Origin: Octadecabacter ascidiaceicola
Lineage (GTDB): Bacteria; Pseudomonadota; Alphaproteobacteria; Rhodobacterales; Rhodobacteraceae
Length of the DNA: 64,000 nucleotides
Reading direction: 5' to 3'
Assembly (NCBI RefSeq): GCF_900185015.1
Contig: NZ_FXYD01000005.1
Coordinates: forward strand, 124,001-188,000
Shown here: piece by piece, positions 25,491 to 34,994 of the stretch
Position numbering within the stretch: the stretch's first letter is position 1
Layout: the number at the start of each line of letters is the position of its first letter
Position numbers and translations under genes: made by a program
The notes under the pieces: model-generated
Told to the model about the DNA's origin: nothing
The model's database searches: none
Seen by the model: the letters and a program-made list of their open reading frames with translations, nothing else

Positions 25491-25515
25491 AATTGGTAAA
25501 TAAATATAACCAATT
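25491..25515 (-). promoter_or_regulatory. glcD operator, same design as the GntR regulator's own operator
   Basis: Perfect inverted repeat AATTGGT (25491-25497), 11 bases, ACCAATT (25509-25515), 14 bases before the glcD start. Half-sites and spacing equal those at 6652-6675. The AT-rich centre contains TATATT, a possible -10 box on the glcD strand. Since a DUF599 gene starts on the other side at 25558, the operator could affect both directions. Confidence 0.72.
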
Positions 25516-25557
25516 TGATGTCGTGTCTATGGCGTTGAAGCCCGCTAGGGTTTGCGT

Positions 25558-26268
25558 ATGGAATCTATCGCAAATTTTGTTGGCCTGAGCGGGCTAGATA
25601 TCGTCGCCGTTTTTGTTTTTCTCGGCGTTTGGCAAGGCATTAGTTGGTGGATCGAGCACCCGGCGGCAAAACATCCCAGCGTGACCGTTTTGATGTCTGA
25701 ATACCGGCGCAAATGGATGATGGTCATGGTCCGGCGAGAGCCCAGAATATTTGACGCTCAAATGATGGCCAGCCTGCGCCAAGGAACTTCGTTCTTTGCG
25801 TCTACGTCCTTGTTGGCGATGGGTGGTTTGTTGGCGCTGATCGGCAATGTTGACCCGCTGCAAAATGTCACCATGCAGATCGGCAATCTGGAAACTCCCG
25901 CGATGGAGCTTCAGACCAAGTTGATATTGGTGCTCATCTTGTTGGGTAATGCATTCCTAAAATTCGTCTGGTCCAATCGCGTTTTCGGATATTGTTCGGT
26001 CATGATGGGCGCGGTCCCCAATGATCCCGACGACGCACAGGCGATCCCATTGGCGCGCAAAGCGGCGGAGCTGAACATCCGCGCCGCGCTAAACTTTAAT
26101 CGTGGGTTGCGGTCTATGTATTTTGCTTTGGGTGCGGTCGCATGGGTCGCGGGTGCTTGGGCACTTTTCGCGGCATGTTTGGTCATTGGATCGCTTGTCT
26201 GGTCTCGCGAGTTCGCATCGCTTCCGCGTGAAATTATTCTAAACGATATTCCTGACACCAAAGCGTGA
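25558..26268 (+). CDS. DUF599 family membrane protein
   Basis: 236 residues with four predicted transmembrane helices (about 7-23, 80-97, 120-137 and 185-215) and conserved cytoplasmic loops such as YRRKWMMVMVRREPRIFDAQ and LNFNRGLRSMYFALG. DUF599 proteins are widespread but uncharacterised. AGGG lies 7 bases before the ATG at 25558; a TTG at 25552 is an alternative. Divergent from glcD across 81 bases. Confidence 0.85.
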   Translation: MESIANFVGLSGLDIVAVFVFLGVWQGISWWIEHPAAKHPSVTVLMSEYRRKWMMVMVRREPRIFDAQMMASLRQGTSFFASTSLLAMGGLLALIGNVDPLQNVTMQIGNLETPAMELQTKLILVLILLGNAFLKFVWSNRVFGYCSVMMGAVPNDPDDAQAIPLARKAAELNIRAALNFNRGLRSMYFALGAVAWVAGAWALFAACLVIGSLVWSREFASLPREIILNDIPDTKA

Positions 26269-26303
26269 TTTGGAATGGCGGTTTGGTTCTATACGATGGG
26301 CCC

Positions 26304-26636
26304 ATGAAATATTTGTCATTCCTGCTGCTCGCAGCTACCCCAGCATTCGCCGACGCACCCGTTGTTGAAGCCGTAACATACAGCGGCGGAAGCTTTAGCG
26401 TGAGCCTGTCTCACCCCGATACGGGTTGGGACCACTACGCGGATGGTTGGCGTGTTGAACTCGCGGATGGAACAATCCTCGGCACCCGCGTCCTCGCGCA
26501 CCCGCATGTGAACGAGCAACCGTTTACACGATCAAGTCAGATTATTGTTCCTGAAGGTGTTGACGAAGTTTTTGTGCGTACGTCGAACAACGTCGATGGT
26601 TGGGCTGATGAGACGACACCATTCGCTCTGAACTAA
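26304..26636 (+). CDS. Secreted hypothetical protein
   Basis: 110 residues with a clear signal peptide (MKYLSFLLLAATPAFA, cleavage after about residue 16). The mature ~92 residues are beta-rich, with SHPDTGWDHYADGWRVEL and ILGTRVLAHPHVNEQPFTRS. I do not recognise the domain. The start was set at the signal-peptide methionine; the frame is open further upstream. It follows DUF599 by 35 bases and may be co-transcribed. Confidence 0.75.
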   Translation: MKYLSFLLLAATPAFADAPVVEAVTYSGGSFSVSLSHPDTGWDHYADGWRVELADGTILGTRVLAHPHVNEQPFTRSSQIIVPEGVDEVFVRTSNNVDGWADETTPFALN

Positions 26637-26640
26637 CGGG

Positions 26641-28713
26641 TTAGCGCCGACCCTCGCGCAGCCATGCACCTATCACCAACAGCCCCGCCAACAGCAGTGC
26701 CAACCACGCAGGCAGGAGCGGCGACACGCTGACATCCGCCGTGCGGTATGCATCGCGCGGTGTCACCCCGATCCAGCCGCGCCCGAAGGCCACGCGCCCA
26801 GCACGCACATCGCGCAGAGACGGCAGGCCGTCCGACATCGTAACGATGCCGCCATTAGTCGATGCCACAAGGTCAGCCAAAATTTCGCCGCTGGCAATCG
26901 TCTGTTCGAACTCACGCGGTGCGGCCGGCCCCAAAGCGATAACCGTTTCGATGTCCCCGTCGCGCAAACGATATAACCCGACCTCGGGCGCTTCCCATAA
27001 TAGTTCGTGTCGTCCTGGTGTTACCTCATCCAAAGTCACAACCGTTTCGGTACCGTCGGGATGGATGATCGTGATCTCGCCGGTTTCTTCGTTCAACGTG
27101 CGGCGAATAATGCGCATGCTCAACCCGTTCGGTTCAACCCACAGCGCCTCTTCTTCAAGCTCGGGTTCTTTCATCATCCAGTGGGCAAGGCGGCGCAGAA
27201 GTTCCAGCTGCGGCCCGCCGCCCTCAAACCCGCGGTCCCATAACCACGAATGATCCGACGCCATCAACGCCACGCGCCCTTCGCCGATCCGTTCGAGCAT
27301 CAGCAACGGTTGGGCGTTGATACCAGACATAACAACGGCGGCTTCCTCGCTTGGCAGAACTTCAATCTGGCGTAACCAGCGGCCCCAACCGGGTAGCCCG
27401 TCTTCACCCGAATTCGGGGCAAATGCCTCAAGGCCTTCTGTCACCGGATGGCGCTGCCCAAGGTCCGTGATCATCGGCGTAAAGCCTTCTTCATAGACCC
27501 GCGCGGTCGGGCGGCCAGGCAACACCGCGCCAAGGGAAGAACGGTAAATACTATCCGCACTGGCATAATCCGGCCCCGCCGAAATCAACACAGCTCCGCC
27601 ATTTTGCACATAGGTCGCAATGCTTTCGAAATAGGCTGAAGGCAGTATACCGCGCCGCTTGTAGCGATCAAAAATGATCAGATCGAATTCATCAATCTTT
27701 TCCAAGAACAGCTCGCGCGTCGGGAAGGCGATCAGAGACAACTCGTTAACGGGAACCCCGTCCTGCTTTTCCGGTGGGCGCAAAATGGTGAAATGCACAA
27801 GATCAACCGAGCTGTCAGACTTTAGCAAATTGCGCCACGTACGTTCCCCCGCGTGGGGCTCGCCGCTGACCAACAGCACACGCAAACGGTCGCGCACGCC
27901 GTTGATCTGAATGACCGCTTCATTGTTGCGGTCCGTCAGCTCGCCCTCAATCGTGGGTGTCGCAAACTGCATGACGTTCATACCGCCGTGCGGCAGATCA
28001 ATCGGCAGTTCAACATCTTGGTTCACGGGCACCTGAAACGCCAGCGGTGTACCGCCATCAATCGCAATGGTCAGGTCAACAAAATCGGCGTCAGGTGCCG
28101 CACCTTGGTCTTCAATGCGCAACGTCAGCGTCACCGGTTCGCCCAAGATGGCAAAAGCTGGCGCGTTCTTCACCACAAGGCGGCGGTCCCAATCGTCCTC
28201 ATGCCCAGTCAGCAAAACATGCAGCGGGGCGGGCAATGCGGATGGCGCAACGGGCAAATCATGGGCGCGCCCATCGGTGATCAATACCATGCCAGCCACA
28301 CGGGCTTGTGGCTCCTCCGCCAAAGCTTCGGACAAGGCCGTCATCAACTCAGTGCCCGCATCATCGACGCCGTCGCCTAGGGTCAAAACCCGTAGCTCTG
28401 TGTTCGGGCGGCGGGCGACTTCCGACTGAAGGTTCGCTAGCGCCTCTGCCGACTGTTCGGCGCGGTCTGAAATGCGCTGGCTCGCGCTTTCATCAACAAC
28501 GGCCACGACAATATCGGAAAGTTGCGCGCGGTCTTCGCGTTGCAAAGACGGGTTCGCAATCGCACCCAATAGAACGACCGCAGCCAGAGCGCGTAGCGCC
28601 CACCCCAGCAAACGCCGCCAAACTGCGAACGCTAGGCCAAGCACCACAATCGCAGCGAGGCCATAGAGGACAACCAGCGGCACCAATGGGTCGAAAATGA
28701 CATTACCAATCAT
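26641..28713 (-). CDS. Large membrane protein of the MoxR/BatA operon (glutamine-amidotransferase-like fold)
   Basis: 690 residues. Two transmembrane helices near the N-terminus (about 8-27 and 34-52) and one near the C-terminus (about 660-682) flank a large extracytoplasmic part. That part begins with a von-Willebrand-like segment (IVVAVVDESASQ), and continues with a class-I amidotransferase-like region (LRVLLVSGEPHAGERTW, FDLIIFDRYK, GGAVLISAGPDY). Such proteins stand beside MoxR ATPases and DUF58/BatA proteins and may form a membrane complex. The ATG at 28713 has AAGGG 8 bases upstream. Last gene of the operon. Confidence 0.78.
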   Translation of the reverse strand: MIGNVIFDPLVPLVVLYGLAAIVVLGLAFAVWRRLLGWALRALAAVVLLGAIANPSLQREDRAQLSDIVVAVVDESASQRISDRAEQSAEALANLQSEVARRPNTELRVLTLGDGVDDAGTELMTALSEALAEEPQARVAGMVLITDGRAHDLPVAPSALPAPLHVLLTGHEDDWDRRLVVKNAPAFAILGEPVTLTLRIEDQGAAPDADFVDLTIAIDGGTPLAFQVPVNQDVELPIDLPHGGMNVMQFATPTIEGELTDRNNEAVIQINGVRDRLRVLLVSGEPHAGERTWRNLLKSDSSVDLVHFTILRPPEKQDGVPVNELSLIAFPTRELFLEKIDEFDLIIFDRYKRRGILPSAYFESIATYVQNGGAVLISAGPDYASADSIYRSSLGAVLPGRPTARVYEEGFTPMITDLGQRHPVTEGLEAFAPNSGEDGLPGWGRWLRQIEVLPSEEAAVVMSGINAQPLLMLERIGEGRVALMASDHSWLWDRGFEGGGPQLELLRRLAHWMMKEPELEEEALWVEPNGLSMRIIRRTLNEETGEITIIHPDGTETVVTLDEVTPGRHELLWEAPEVGLYRLRDGDIETVIALGPAAPREFEQTIASGEILADLVASTNGGIVTMSDGLPSLRDVRAGRVAFGRGWIGVTPRDAYRTADVSVSPLLPAWLALLLAGLLVIGAWLREGRR

Positions 28714-28723
28714 GCGCGACACC

Positions 28724-28760
28724 CTTGCTTCTTTTGTTCCTTAGACCCCCGCCGGAGGCG
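28724..28760. repeat. Dispersed intergenic repeat, degenerate inverted copy
   Basis: TTGCTTCTTTTGTTCCTTAG followed by CCCCCGCCGGAGGCG. It resembles the reverse complement of the copy at 36079-36117, including the shared GCCGGAGGC end. It separates two genes of the MoxR operon and lies just upstream of the 690-residue protein. Confidence 0.45.
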
Positions 28761-28788
28761 CAAGTTGGCCAAGTTAGTTCCCGCATCA

Positions 28789-31548
28789 TCATTGCCCCAA
28801 CCGATCCAGCAGTGCAGGTACATGCACCTGATCTGATTTATAGTTGCCCGTCAGCACATGCATGATCAGGTTCACGCCAAAGCGCAGCGCGATCTCGCGC
28901 TGACGGTTGCCAGCTTGTCCACGCCCAATCGGTACAAGTGGATTCCCAAGCTGATCCGTCGCCCATGCCGCAGCCCAATCGTTGCCGCCAATCACAACCG
29001 GTGTGACGCCATCGTTGAGATCGCGAAACGGCATGCCTTCGGATAGTTCAGCGCCCGCAGGCGCGGCCTCGACCCAGACATCACGGCCTGGGTGACGGCC
29101 GGGGAAATCTTGCAACAGATAGAATGTGCGCGTCAGTACGTGGTCTTGCGGGATTGGTTCCAGCGCGGGGATATCCAGACCACGGGCAATTGCCTGCAGC
29201 TTGCGCCCCGCTGGTGAAGAAGATCCAAACCGCGCAAGGTCAGCGTCGCGGGTGTCAAAAAGGATCATCCCTCCCGAGCGCAAATAGCGGTTCAACTTGG
29301 CGTAGGCTTCGCGGGTCGGCAGTTGTTGGTCGGCGGTGACGGGCCAGTAGATGAACGGGAAGAACGCCAGCTCGTCTGCTTCAAGATCAATGCCGACCGG
29401 AAAGGATGGCTCAATAGAGGTGCGCTGAAACAGTGTGTTGGATAACCCGTAAAGCCCAGCGTCTGACATTTCGTCAACGCGGGTGTCACCCGTGATGACA
29501 TAGGCAAGCACAACATCAGCGGTTGAAGAAATCGCGAAACTGTCGTCTTGCGCACGGGCATCATATGGCGCGATGAGCAATGCGATTAAAATCGTCGCAG
29601 CAGCACTTGCGCGCGGGCCACGTAGGCGACCAGACAGCGCCAGTGAAGCGACGATATCAACGGTCAGCAGGACCAAAGCCGCAGCCAACAGCCATCCCTT
29701 CAGAAGCGTTTCACGGATCACATCCAGTCCTTCAACGACGATGTTTGCAGGCCAGCTCGTCGCCGTAAGGGTTTCTTCAGGACCGATTGCATTCACAGCG
29801 ATCCGGCGGTCTTCACCCGCATAAAGGCCGGGTAACATCGCTGCGGATGGCTGCGCTGTGGCGAGGTCTTCACCAGCCACACCGGGAAGCGTGTCGGCGC
29901 GATCAAGGTCGCCAAATGCATTCAACACGTCTTCTGGCATCCACGTTGTTCCTGTTAACTCATCCGCCGTCGGCGCGGCGGGGCGCGTGGACACCGCAAG
30001 GCGTTCCAGCATTTGCACAAACAACCCCGAAATCGGCAGGGTCGACCATTCCGCATTGGCGGTGACGTGGAACAACACGATTGATCCTTCGCCCGAAGAC
30101 TTGCGCGTCACAAGAGGGGTTCCGTCGGCCAATTGGGCGATAACGCGGCTGGCCAATGTCGGATCCGGTTGCGCCATGACTTGCGCGATGATGGCGACGT
30201 CATTCGGGATCGGCAGTCCAAAGAATGGGCTGTTATCCGGAAAAGGAGCAAGCTCTTTTGGTTCGCCCCATGACATCGCGCCACCGATAGATCGGCCCCC
30301 AACGCGCAGGCGCACGGGCATCAACGGGTCTTCGTCAATGCGGCTAATATCGCTTGCCGCAAGGCGTGGGCCAGCAAACCGCACGAGCAATCCACCGTTC
30401 TCGACCCATTCAATCATGGTGTCGGTTTCAATGGCTGTGAGGGTCGCGACATCGGCGAGGATAATCACATCTGGATTGGCAAGAAGCACGTCTTCGAGCG
30501 TGCCGTCGATCAGATCAGCCGTCGGGATAAGCGCCTGTTCAAGGTAGTGAAGCGGGGAGAGAAGTTCCAACGCTTCACGTTCGCTAGCGCCTGCCAGCAA
30601 TGCCACTTCGCGGCGTTTCAATGCGTCATCGGTTAGGGTGACGGCACCCGCTGACCGCACACCTTGGATTTCAAATCGGGTCACGCGGTTGCGCAATTCA
30701 GGGGGCAGATCGAAGGTCGCCGCTGTTTCGGTACTGCCGACCTCAAAACTGGCAGGGGCGGTTGCGAGTTGGCGTTCGATGCCCGCAGGATCAAGGCCGA
30801 TTGCGGCGACACTTACTTGCGAGCCAACACCGCCTACCGCGCGTAAAACGGTTACGGAAACGTCGCCGTCAACGACCTGCGCTGCGCGCAACCCGAAGAC
30901 GGGGCGCGGGGATTCAAAAGCTGTTACTGTGCCGTGAGTTTCGAGCGCTGAGAGTAGCGTGTCACGGCTGTCGCGAGCGAGGCTATCAGACATCCAGAAT
31001 GTGTCGAAGGATCCGGTCAGGCTTTCGGCCCATTTCGTGATTGCATCAGCGTCCGGCGTAAACGGGTGCGGCGTGAGTGCTGGGATGCGTTGCTGAACGG
31101 CTTGGGCATCTTGGAATACTGGCGCTTCTGGTGGCAGATCGGTGAGAGTCACGAGCGCTGCAGGCCGACCATCGCGCGCGGCTTCGGCCAAGGCGGCATC
31201 AATACGGTCGACGCGGCGCGGCCAATCGCGGGCGTCGGCCCATGTACCATCAACAAGGATCAGCAAGGGACCACTGCCTGGTGTTTCCTCGTCGGGATTG
31301 AGGACAGGCCCAGCGAAGGCTGTGATGATCGCTGCAACGGCGAGAAGCCGCAGGAGCAGCAACCACCACGGGGTGCGGTCTGTTTGGGTGCTGTCATCCG
31401 TGAGCCCAAGGAGCAAGGCAACACCGGGAAAGCGGCGTCGGATTGGCGCGGGCGGGACGGCGCGTAGCAGTAGCCACAAGATTGGCAGGATGAGCAATCC
31501 GAGGAGCAGCCACGGGGCGGTGAAGGCGATAGGACCGATGTTCAACAT
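28789..31548 (-). CDS. BatA-N-terminal / DUF4159 membrane protein
   Basis: 919 residues. The start MLNIGPIAFTAPWLLLGLLI is the BatA/Aer-type N-terminal region with two transmembrane helices (about 8-28 and 60-80). A long middle part has a degenerate vWA-like fold. A further transmembrane helix lies at about 615-640, and the last ~240 residues are a DUF4159 domain (DVVLAYVITGDTRVDEMSDAGL to the end). It is the third gene of MoxR-DUF58-DUF4159-membrane protein; these operons are linked to envelope or chaperone functions. Length is typical. Confidence 0.85.
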   Translation of the reverse strand: MLNIGPIAFTAPWLLLGLLILPILWLLLRAVPPAPIRRRFPGVALLLGLTDDSTQTDRTPWWLLLLRLLAVAAIITAFAGPVLNPDEETPGSGPLLILVDGTWADARDWPRRVDRIDAALAEAARDGRPAALVTLTDLPPEAPVFQDAQAVQQRIPALTPHPFTPDADAITKWAESLTGSFDTFWMSDSLARDSRDTLLSALETHGTVTAFESPRPVFGLRAAQVVDGDVSVTVLRAVGGVGSQVSVAAIGLDPAGIERQLATAPASFEVGSTETAATFDLPPELRNRVTRFEIQGVRSAGAVTLTDDALKRREVALLAGASEREALELLSPLHYLEQALIPTADLIDGTLEDVLLANPDVIILADVATLTAIETDTMIEWVENGGLLVRFAGPRLAASDISRIDEDPLMPVRLRVGGRSIGGAMSWGEPKELAPFPDNSPFFGLPIPNDVAIIAQVMAQPDPTLASRVIAQLADGTPLVTRKSSGEGSIVLFHVTANAEWSTLPISGLFVQMLERLAVSTRPAAPTADELTGTTWMPEDVLNAFGDLDRADTLPGVAGEDLATAQPSAAMLPGLYAGEDRRIAVNAIGPEETLTATSWPANIVVEGLDVIRETLLKGWLLAAALVLLTVDIVASLALSGRLRGPRASAAATILIALLIAPYDARAQDDSFAISSTADVVLAYVITGDTRVDEMSDAGLYGLSNTLFQRTSIEPSFPVGIDLEADELAFFPFIYWPVTADQQLPTREAYAKLNRYLRSGGMILFDTRDADLARFGSSSPAGRKLQAIARGLDIPALEPIPQDHVLTRTFYLLQDFPGRHPGRDVWVEAAPAGAELSEGMPFRDLNDGVTPVVIGGNDWAAAWATDQLGNPLVPIGRGQAGNRQREIALRFGVNLIMHVLTGNYKSDQVHVPALLDRLGQ

Positions 31549-31567
31549 TATTTAGTCCACCCGCGCA

Positions 31568-31620
31568 GGGGCGCTGCCCCGTCCTTCGGACTCCCCGGGA
31601 TATTTATGAAACAAAAGCAA
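31568..31620. repeat. Dispersed intergenic repeat, copy 2
   Basis: Hairpins GGGGCGCTGCCCC (31568-31580) and GTCC-TTC-GGAC (31581-31591), then the core CCCCGG-GATATTTATGAAACAAAAG. It sits between the DUF58 stop and the DUF4159 start, inside a same-strand gene series, so it may act as a processing or partial termination site. Confidence 0.8.
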
Positions 31621-31627
31621 ACACGGG

Positions 31628-32503
31628 TCATGCGCGGCGTTCCAGTGCGGTGTAGGTCCACAGAAGGGCCGAGGTCGCAGAGGCGTCCGTGTGGTGGGTG
31701 TGGAACTGCCAGCCCGTTGCGCGGGCGAGTTGGGATAGGCGATCTTTGCGTTCTGCAAGGCGGTTTAGGTAGCGCGATTTCAGGTCGCGGGCCTTTAGGG
31801 TTTCGTGACGCAGGGTGCCTGACATAGATTCAAAAATAGTGCGGCCATCGAAAGGAAAGGCCTCTTCGGTTGGATCAAGGACTTGAACCAAAGCGCCGCG
31901 CACATCGCGTTCAGCCGCTTTTCCCATCGCGGTTTCGATCGCCGATAGGTCGCCCATGAAATCGGAGACAAACAGGGCGCGGGAATGGGGAAGCATGCCA
32001 TCCGCGTTTGGTGTTCCGAAGTCGTCAGTGTGGTCTTCGGACAGCAGGGTCGCCATTTGGCTGATTTGGGTTTCACCGCGACGGGGCGGCAGCAGATCGC
32101 CGGTGAGACCAACGCGTTCGCCACCGCGCAGCAGCAGGATTGCGGTGGCCAAGGCAAGGGCGCGTGCGCGGTCCGCTTTGGTGGTGCCGTCTTTCAGGGA
32201 TGTGAAGGACATCGACGCGGATTGATCGACCCAAAGCAAGATAGATTGCGCGATTTGCCATTCTTTATCTTGCACGAACTGCGCGTCAGATCGCGCTGAG
32301 CGCCGCCAGTCGATGGCGCGCATTTCATCGTGGTTTTGCGCGGGACGGTATTGCCAGAACGTATCGCCCTGACCTGCGCGCCTGCGCCCGTGATCACCCA
32401 CCATCACCGTCGCGGCAAGGTGTTCCGCCTCTGCCAGCAGGGGCGGAAAGGGGGCGGCGAGGGCTTCGGCGCGCGACCTTAAGGTGAGGGGGGCGTCACT
32501 CAT
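31628..32503 (-). CDS. DUF58 domain protein
   Basis: 291 residues. The DUF58 signature appears as RRAGQGDTFWQYRPAQNHDEMRAIDWRRSARSD (about 42-74, quoted in parts: GDTFWQYRPA and RAIDWRRSARSD), followed by a vWA-like core with WVDQSASM. DUF58 proteins work with MoxR-type AAA+ ATPases. The start overlaps the MoxR stop (ATGA), and no transmembrane segment is evident. Confidence 0.92.
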   Translation of the reverse strand: MSDAPLTLRSRAEALAAPFPPLLAEAEHLAATVMVGDHGRRRAGQGDTFWQYRPAQNHDEMRAIDWRRSARSDAQFVQDKEWQIAQSILLWVDQSASMSFTSLKDGTTKADRARALALATAILLLRGGERVGLTGDLLPPRRGETQISQMATLLSEDHTDDFGTPNADGMLPHSRALFVSDFMGDLSAIETAMGKAAERDVRGALVQVLDPTEEAFPFDGRTIFESMSGTLRHETLKARDLKSRYLNRLAERKDRLSQLARATGWQFHTHHTDASATSALLWTYTALERRA

Positions 32504-33507
32504 GCGGCTTTGGAAACGCTTGTGATTTGAGTCGCGACTTGGTCGATGACATTACTGAGGCTTTCGCCCCGTGCGCGGGCTGCGAAGGACAGCGCCATGC
32601 GGTGGGTCAACACGGGGGCAGCCATTGCGCGTACGTCTTCGGCTGAGGGGACGAGGCGACCATCAAGCAGAGCATTGGCACGCACGGTCAGCATCAGAGC
32701 TTGCGCCGCACGGGGGCCGGGCCCCCAGCTGACGGTATCCTTCACGATTTCAGGTGCGGTTTCATCGTCGGGACGGCAGGCGCGCACGAGGTCGAGGATC
32801 ATTTCTACAATCGCGTCACCAACTGGCATGCGACGCAGCAGGGTTTGTGCCTCAAGGAGTTCATCGGCGGTGAAAACAGCGCTGGCTTCTCCCTCAATTA
32901 CGCCTGTGGTGGCAATCAGAATATCGCGTTCGGTTTCGCGGTCTGGGTAGGGGACGTCAATTTGTACGAGGAAGCGATCAAGCTGCGCCTCAGGCAGAGG
33001 GTAAGTGCCTTCCTGCTCAATCGGATTTTGCGTGGCGAGCACGTGGAAAGGTGTTCCAAGAGCGCGGTGTTCACCTGCGATGGTCACTTCTTTTTCCTGC
33101 ATCGCTTGCAGCAGCGCGGACTGAGTACGTGGTGAGGCGCGGTTGATTTCGTCAGCCATCAGTAGCTGGCAGAATACGGGGCCTTCGATGAAACGGAAAT
33201 CGCGGGTGCCATCAGCGGATGTTTCCAGAACCTCAGAACCGAGGATATCTGCGGGCATCAGGTCAGGGGTGAACTGGATACGGTTGCCGTTTAGGCCCAT
33301 CACCGTAGACAGCGTGTCGACTAGCATCGTCTTTCCCAAGCCGGGCAAACCGATAAGCAGCGCATGCCCACCACATAGAAGCGAGGTTAATGTCAGGTCC
33401 ACGACACTGTCTTGCCCGATAAAGCGTTTGGCGATGGATGTGCGGGCCTCGGCCAGCTTGTCGCCAAGGGTTTCGATCTGGGTCACAAGCTCTGCGTCGG
33501 AAGGCAT
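32500..33507 (-). CDS. MoxR-family AAA+ ATPase
   Basis: 335 residues. Walker A is [10 protein letters not shown] (about 53-62), Walker [20 protein letters not shown], sensor 1 [22 protein letters not shown], and a C-terminal lid domain with [19 protein letters not shown]. MoxR ATPases act as chaperones for metal insertion or complex assembly together with vWA proteins. The start at 33507 has an AAAGAGAA site; the frame is open further upstream, but that stretch overlaps the divergent DUF1285 gene. First gene of its operon. Confidence 0.93.
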   Translation of the reverse strand: MPSDAELVTQIETLGDKLAEARTSIAKRFIGQDSVVDLTLTSLLCGGHALLIGLPGLGKTMLVDTLSTVMGLNGNRIQFTPDLMPADILGSEVLETSADGTRDFRFIEGPVFCQLLMADEINRASPRTQSALLQAMQEKEVTIAGEHRALGTPFHVLATQNPIEQEGTYPLPEAQLDRFLVQIDVPYPDRETERDILIATTGVIEGEASAVFTADELLEAQTLLRRMPVGDAIVEMILDLVRACRPDDETAPEIVKDTVSWGPGPRAAQALMLTVRANALLDGRLVPSAEDVRAMAAPVLTHRMALSFAARARGESLSNVIDQVATQITSVSKAA

Positions 33508-33572
33508 GGCGTTCTCTTTCTTATGAGGCATATAATCGCCGGATAGTTGAACAGATATCGCAGGTAAGCCCA

Positions 33573-34166
33573 ATGGGGAAAACAAACGAAAGTGATGGAT
33601 CGGTGACTGTTTCGGCGGAAAGTCTCGCATCTTCGGCGCGTGCCGCTGCCAAAGGGCGCGGATTACCCCCTGTAGAGACGTGGAATCCACCGTTTTGTGG
33701 CGATTTGGACATGCGGATCGCGCGGGACGGAACATGGTTTTATTTGGGAACTCCGATTGGCCGACTTGAGCTGGTGAAGCTGTTTTCGACCATTATCCGC
33801 AAGGATGGCGATGATTATTTTCTGGTGACACCTGTCGAAAAGGTCGGAATCACCGTCGAGGACGCGCCGTTCGTGGCCGTGGATTTTGAACGCGTGGGCG
33901 ACAATTTGCGGTTCGAAACAAATGTCGGGGATTTTGCAGTTGCGGGGCCAGAGCATCCAATTCGCGTGGTGCGTGATCCGGAAACAGGTGAGCCGAGCCC
34001 CTATGTTTTAGTGCGTCGAAACCTTGATGCGTTGATTGATCGCAAATCGTTTTACCGGCTTGTCGATATCGGTGAAACCGCGACGCACGACGGTACTGAC
34101 TGGTTTGGTGTGCGATCTGGGGGTCAGTTTTTCCCGATTATCCCAGCTGCAGAACTGGACGTTTAG
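33573..34166 (+). CDS. DUF1285 family protein
   Basis: 197 residues. The family core appears as [20 protein letters not shown] and [20 protein letters not shown], with [20 protein letters not shown] further on. Soluble and uncharacterised. AGGTAAG precedes the ATG at 33573. It is divergent from moxR (66 bases) and its TAG overlaps the GTG start of the next gene, so the two are likely co-expressed. Confidence 0.85.
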   Translation: MGKTNESDGSVTVSAESLASSARAAAKGRGLPPVETWNPPFCGDLDMRIARDGTWFYLGTPIGRLELVKLFSTIIRKDGDDYFLVTPVEKVGITVEDAPFVAVDFERVGDNLRFETNVGDFAVAGPEHPIRVVRDPETGEPSPYVLVRRNLDALIDRKSFYRLVDIGETATHDGTDWFGVRSGGQFFPIIPAAELDV

Positions 34167-34921
34167 TGTCCCGTTTCTGTGCAAACCTGACGATGTTGTT
34201 CACTGAGTACCCGCTTCTTGAGCGCCCTATGGAGGCAGCAAAAGCAGGGTTTAGTGGGGTCGAAATTCTGTTTCCCTATGATGTAAATGCGGCTGAGTTG
34301 GGATCTGCATTGGCGCGGGCAAAGATGCCACTGGCTCTGATAAATTGCCCTCCACCGAATTACGCAGATCCTGACGGGCCGCGCGGGTTTGCCGCTGTTG
34401 TTGGCGAGGAAGACCGGTTTAAGCAGTCGTTTCGCCGCACGATCCGATATGCAGGGGCGCTTGGCGCGGAACATGTGCATATCATGGCTGGCGTTGCTAA
34501 GGGGCCGGCTGCGCGGGCGTGTTTTGTCGAGAACTTGAAATGGGCAGCGGCCTTTGCGCCAAAGCAAAGTCTGACGATTGAACCGATCAATACGCACGAC
34601 ATGCCGGGGTATTTCCTGAACAGTTTCGATTTGGCGCTTGAGGTGTTGGATGAAGTCGACGCACCGAACCTGAACTTACAGTTTGATGCCTACCACGCAT
34701 CCCGAATCGAAGGCGATATTTTGGGTGTTTGGGACAAGGTGCGCCATAAAGCGGCACATATTCAGGTCGGCGGGGTGCCAGATCGACATGAGCCTGAAGG
34801 TGGCGATTTCAATTACCCTAGTTTCTTTAAGTTATTGGAAAAGAATAAATATAGCGGTTGGATCAGTGGTGAATATCACCCCGCCGGACGCACCGAGGAA
34901 AATCTTTCTTGGATCAGCTGA
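34166..34921 (+). CDS. hyi: Hydroxypyruvate isomerase-type TIM-barrel enzyme
   Basis: 251 residues of the AP-endonuclease-2/Hyi family, which interconverts hydroxypyruvate and tartronate semialdehyde in glyoxylate metabolism. Features are FCANLTMLFTEYPLLERP at the N-terminus, LTIEPINTHDMPGYFLN with catalytic glutamate, and HIQVGGVPDRHEPEGGDFNY with the second metal-binding group. GTG start overlapping the previous stop. A link with the glycolate oxidase genes 10 kb away is plausible, because glyoxylate is their product. Confidence 0.88.
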   Translation: MSRFCANLTMLFTEYPLLERPMEAAKAGFSGVEILFPYDVNAAELGSALARAKMPLALINCPPPNYADPDGPRGFAAVVGEEDRFKQSFRRTIRYAGALGAEHVHIMAGVAKGPAARACFVENLKWAAAFAPKQSLTIEPINTHDMPGYFLNSFDLALEVLDEVDAPNLNLQFDAYHASRIEGDILGVWDKVRHKAAHIQVGGVPDRHEPEGGDFNYPSFFKLLEKNKYSGWISGEYHPAGRTEENLSWIS

Positions 34922-34927
34922 CATGCT

Positions 34928-34947
34928 GCTGACAGTATGCTGTCAGC
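34928..34947 (+). promoter_or_regulatory. Inverted repeat upstream of the VOC/WYL pair
   Basis: GCTGACAG and CTGTCAGC form a perfect inverted repeat around TATG, between the hyi stop and the VOC protein start. It is a good candidate for the binding site of the WYL-domain regulator encoded by the second gene of the pair. Confidence 0.6.
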
Positions 34948-34994
34948 AAGGGTATGACAGAGAGGCCTCATCAACAAACCAATGGAGATGAGAA

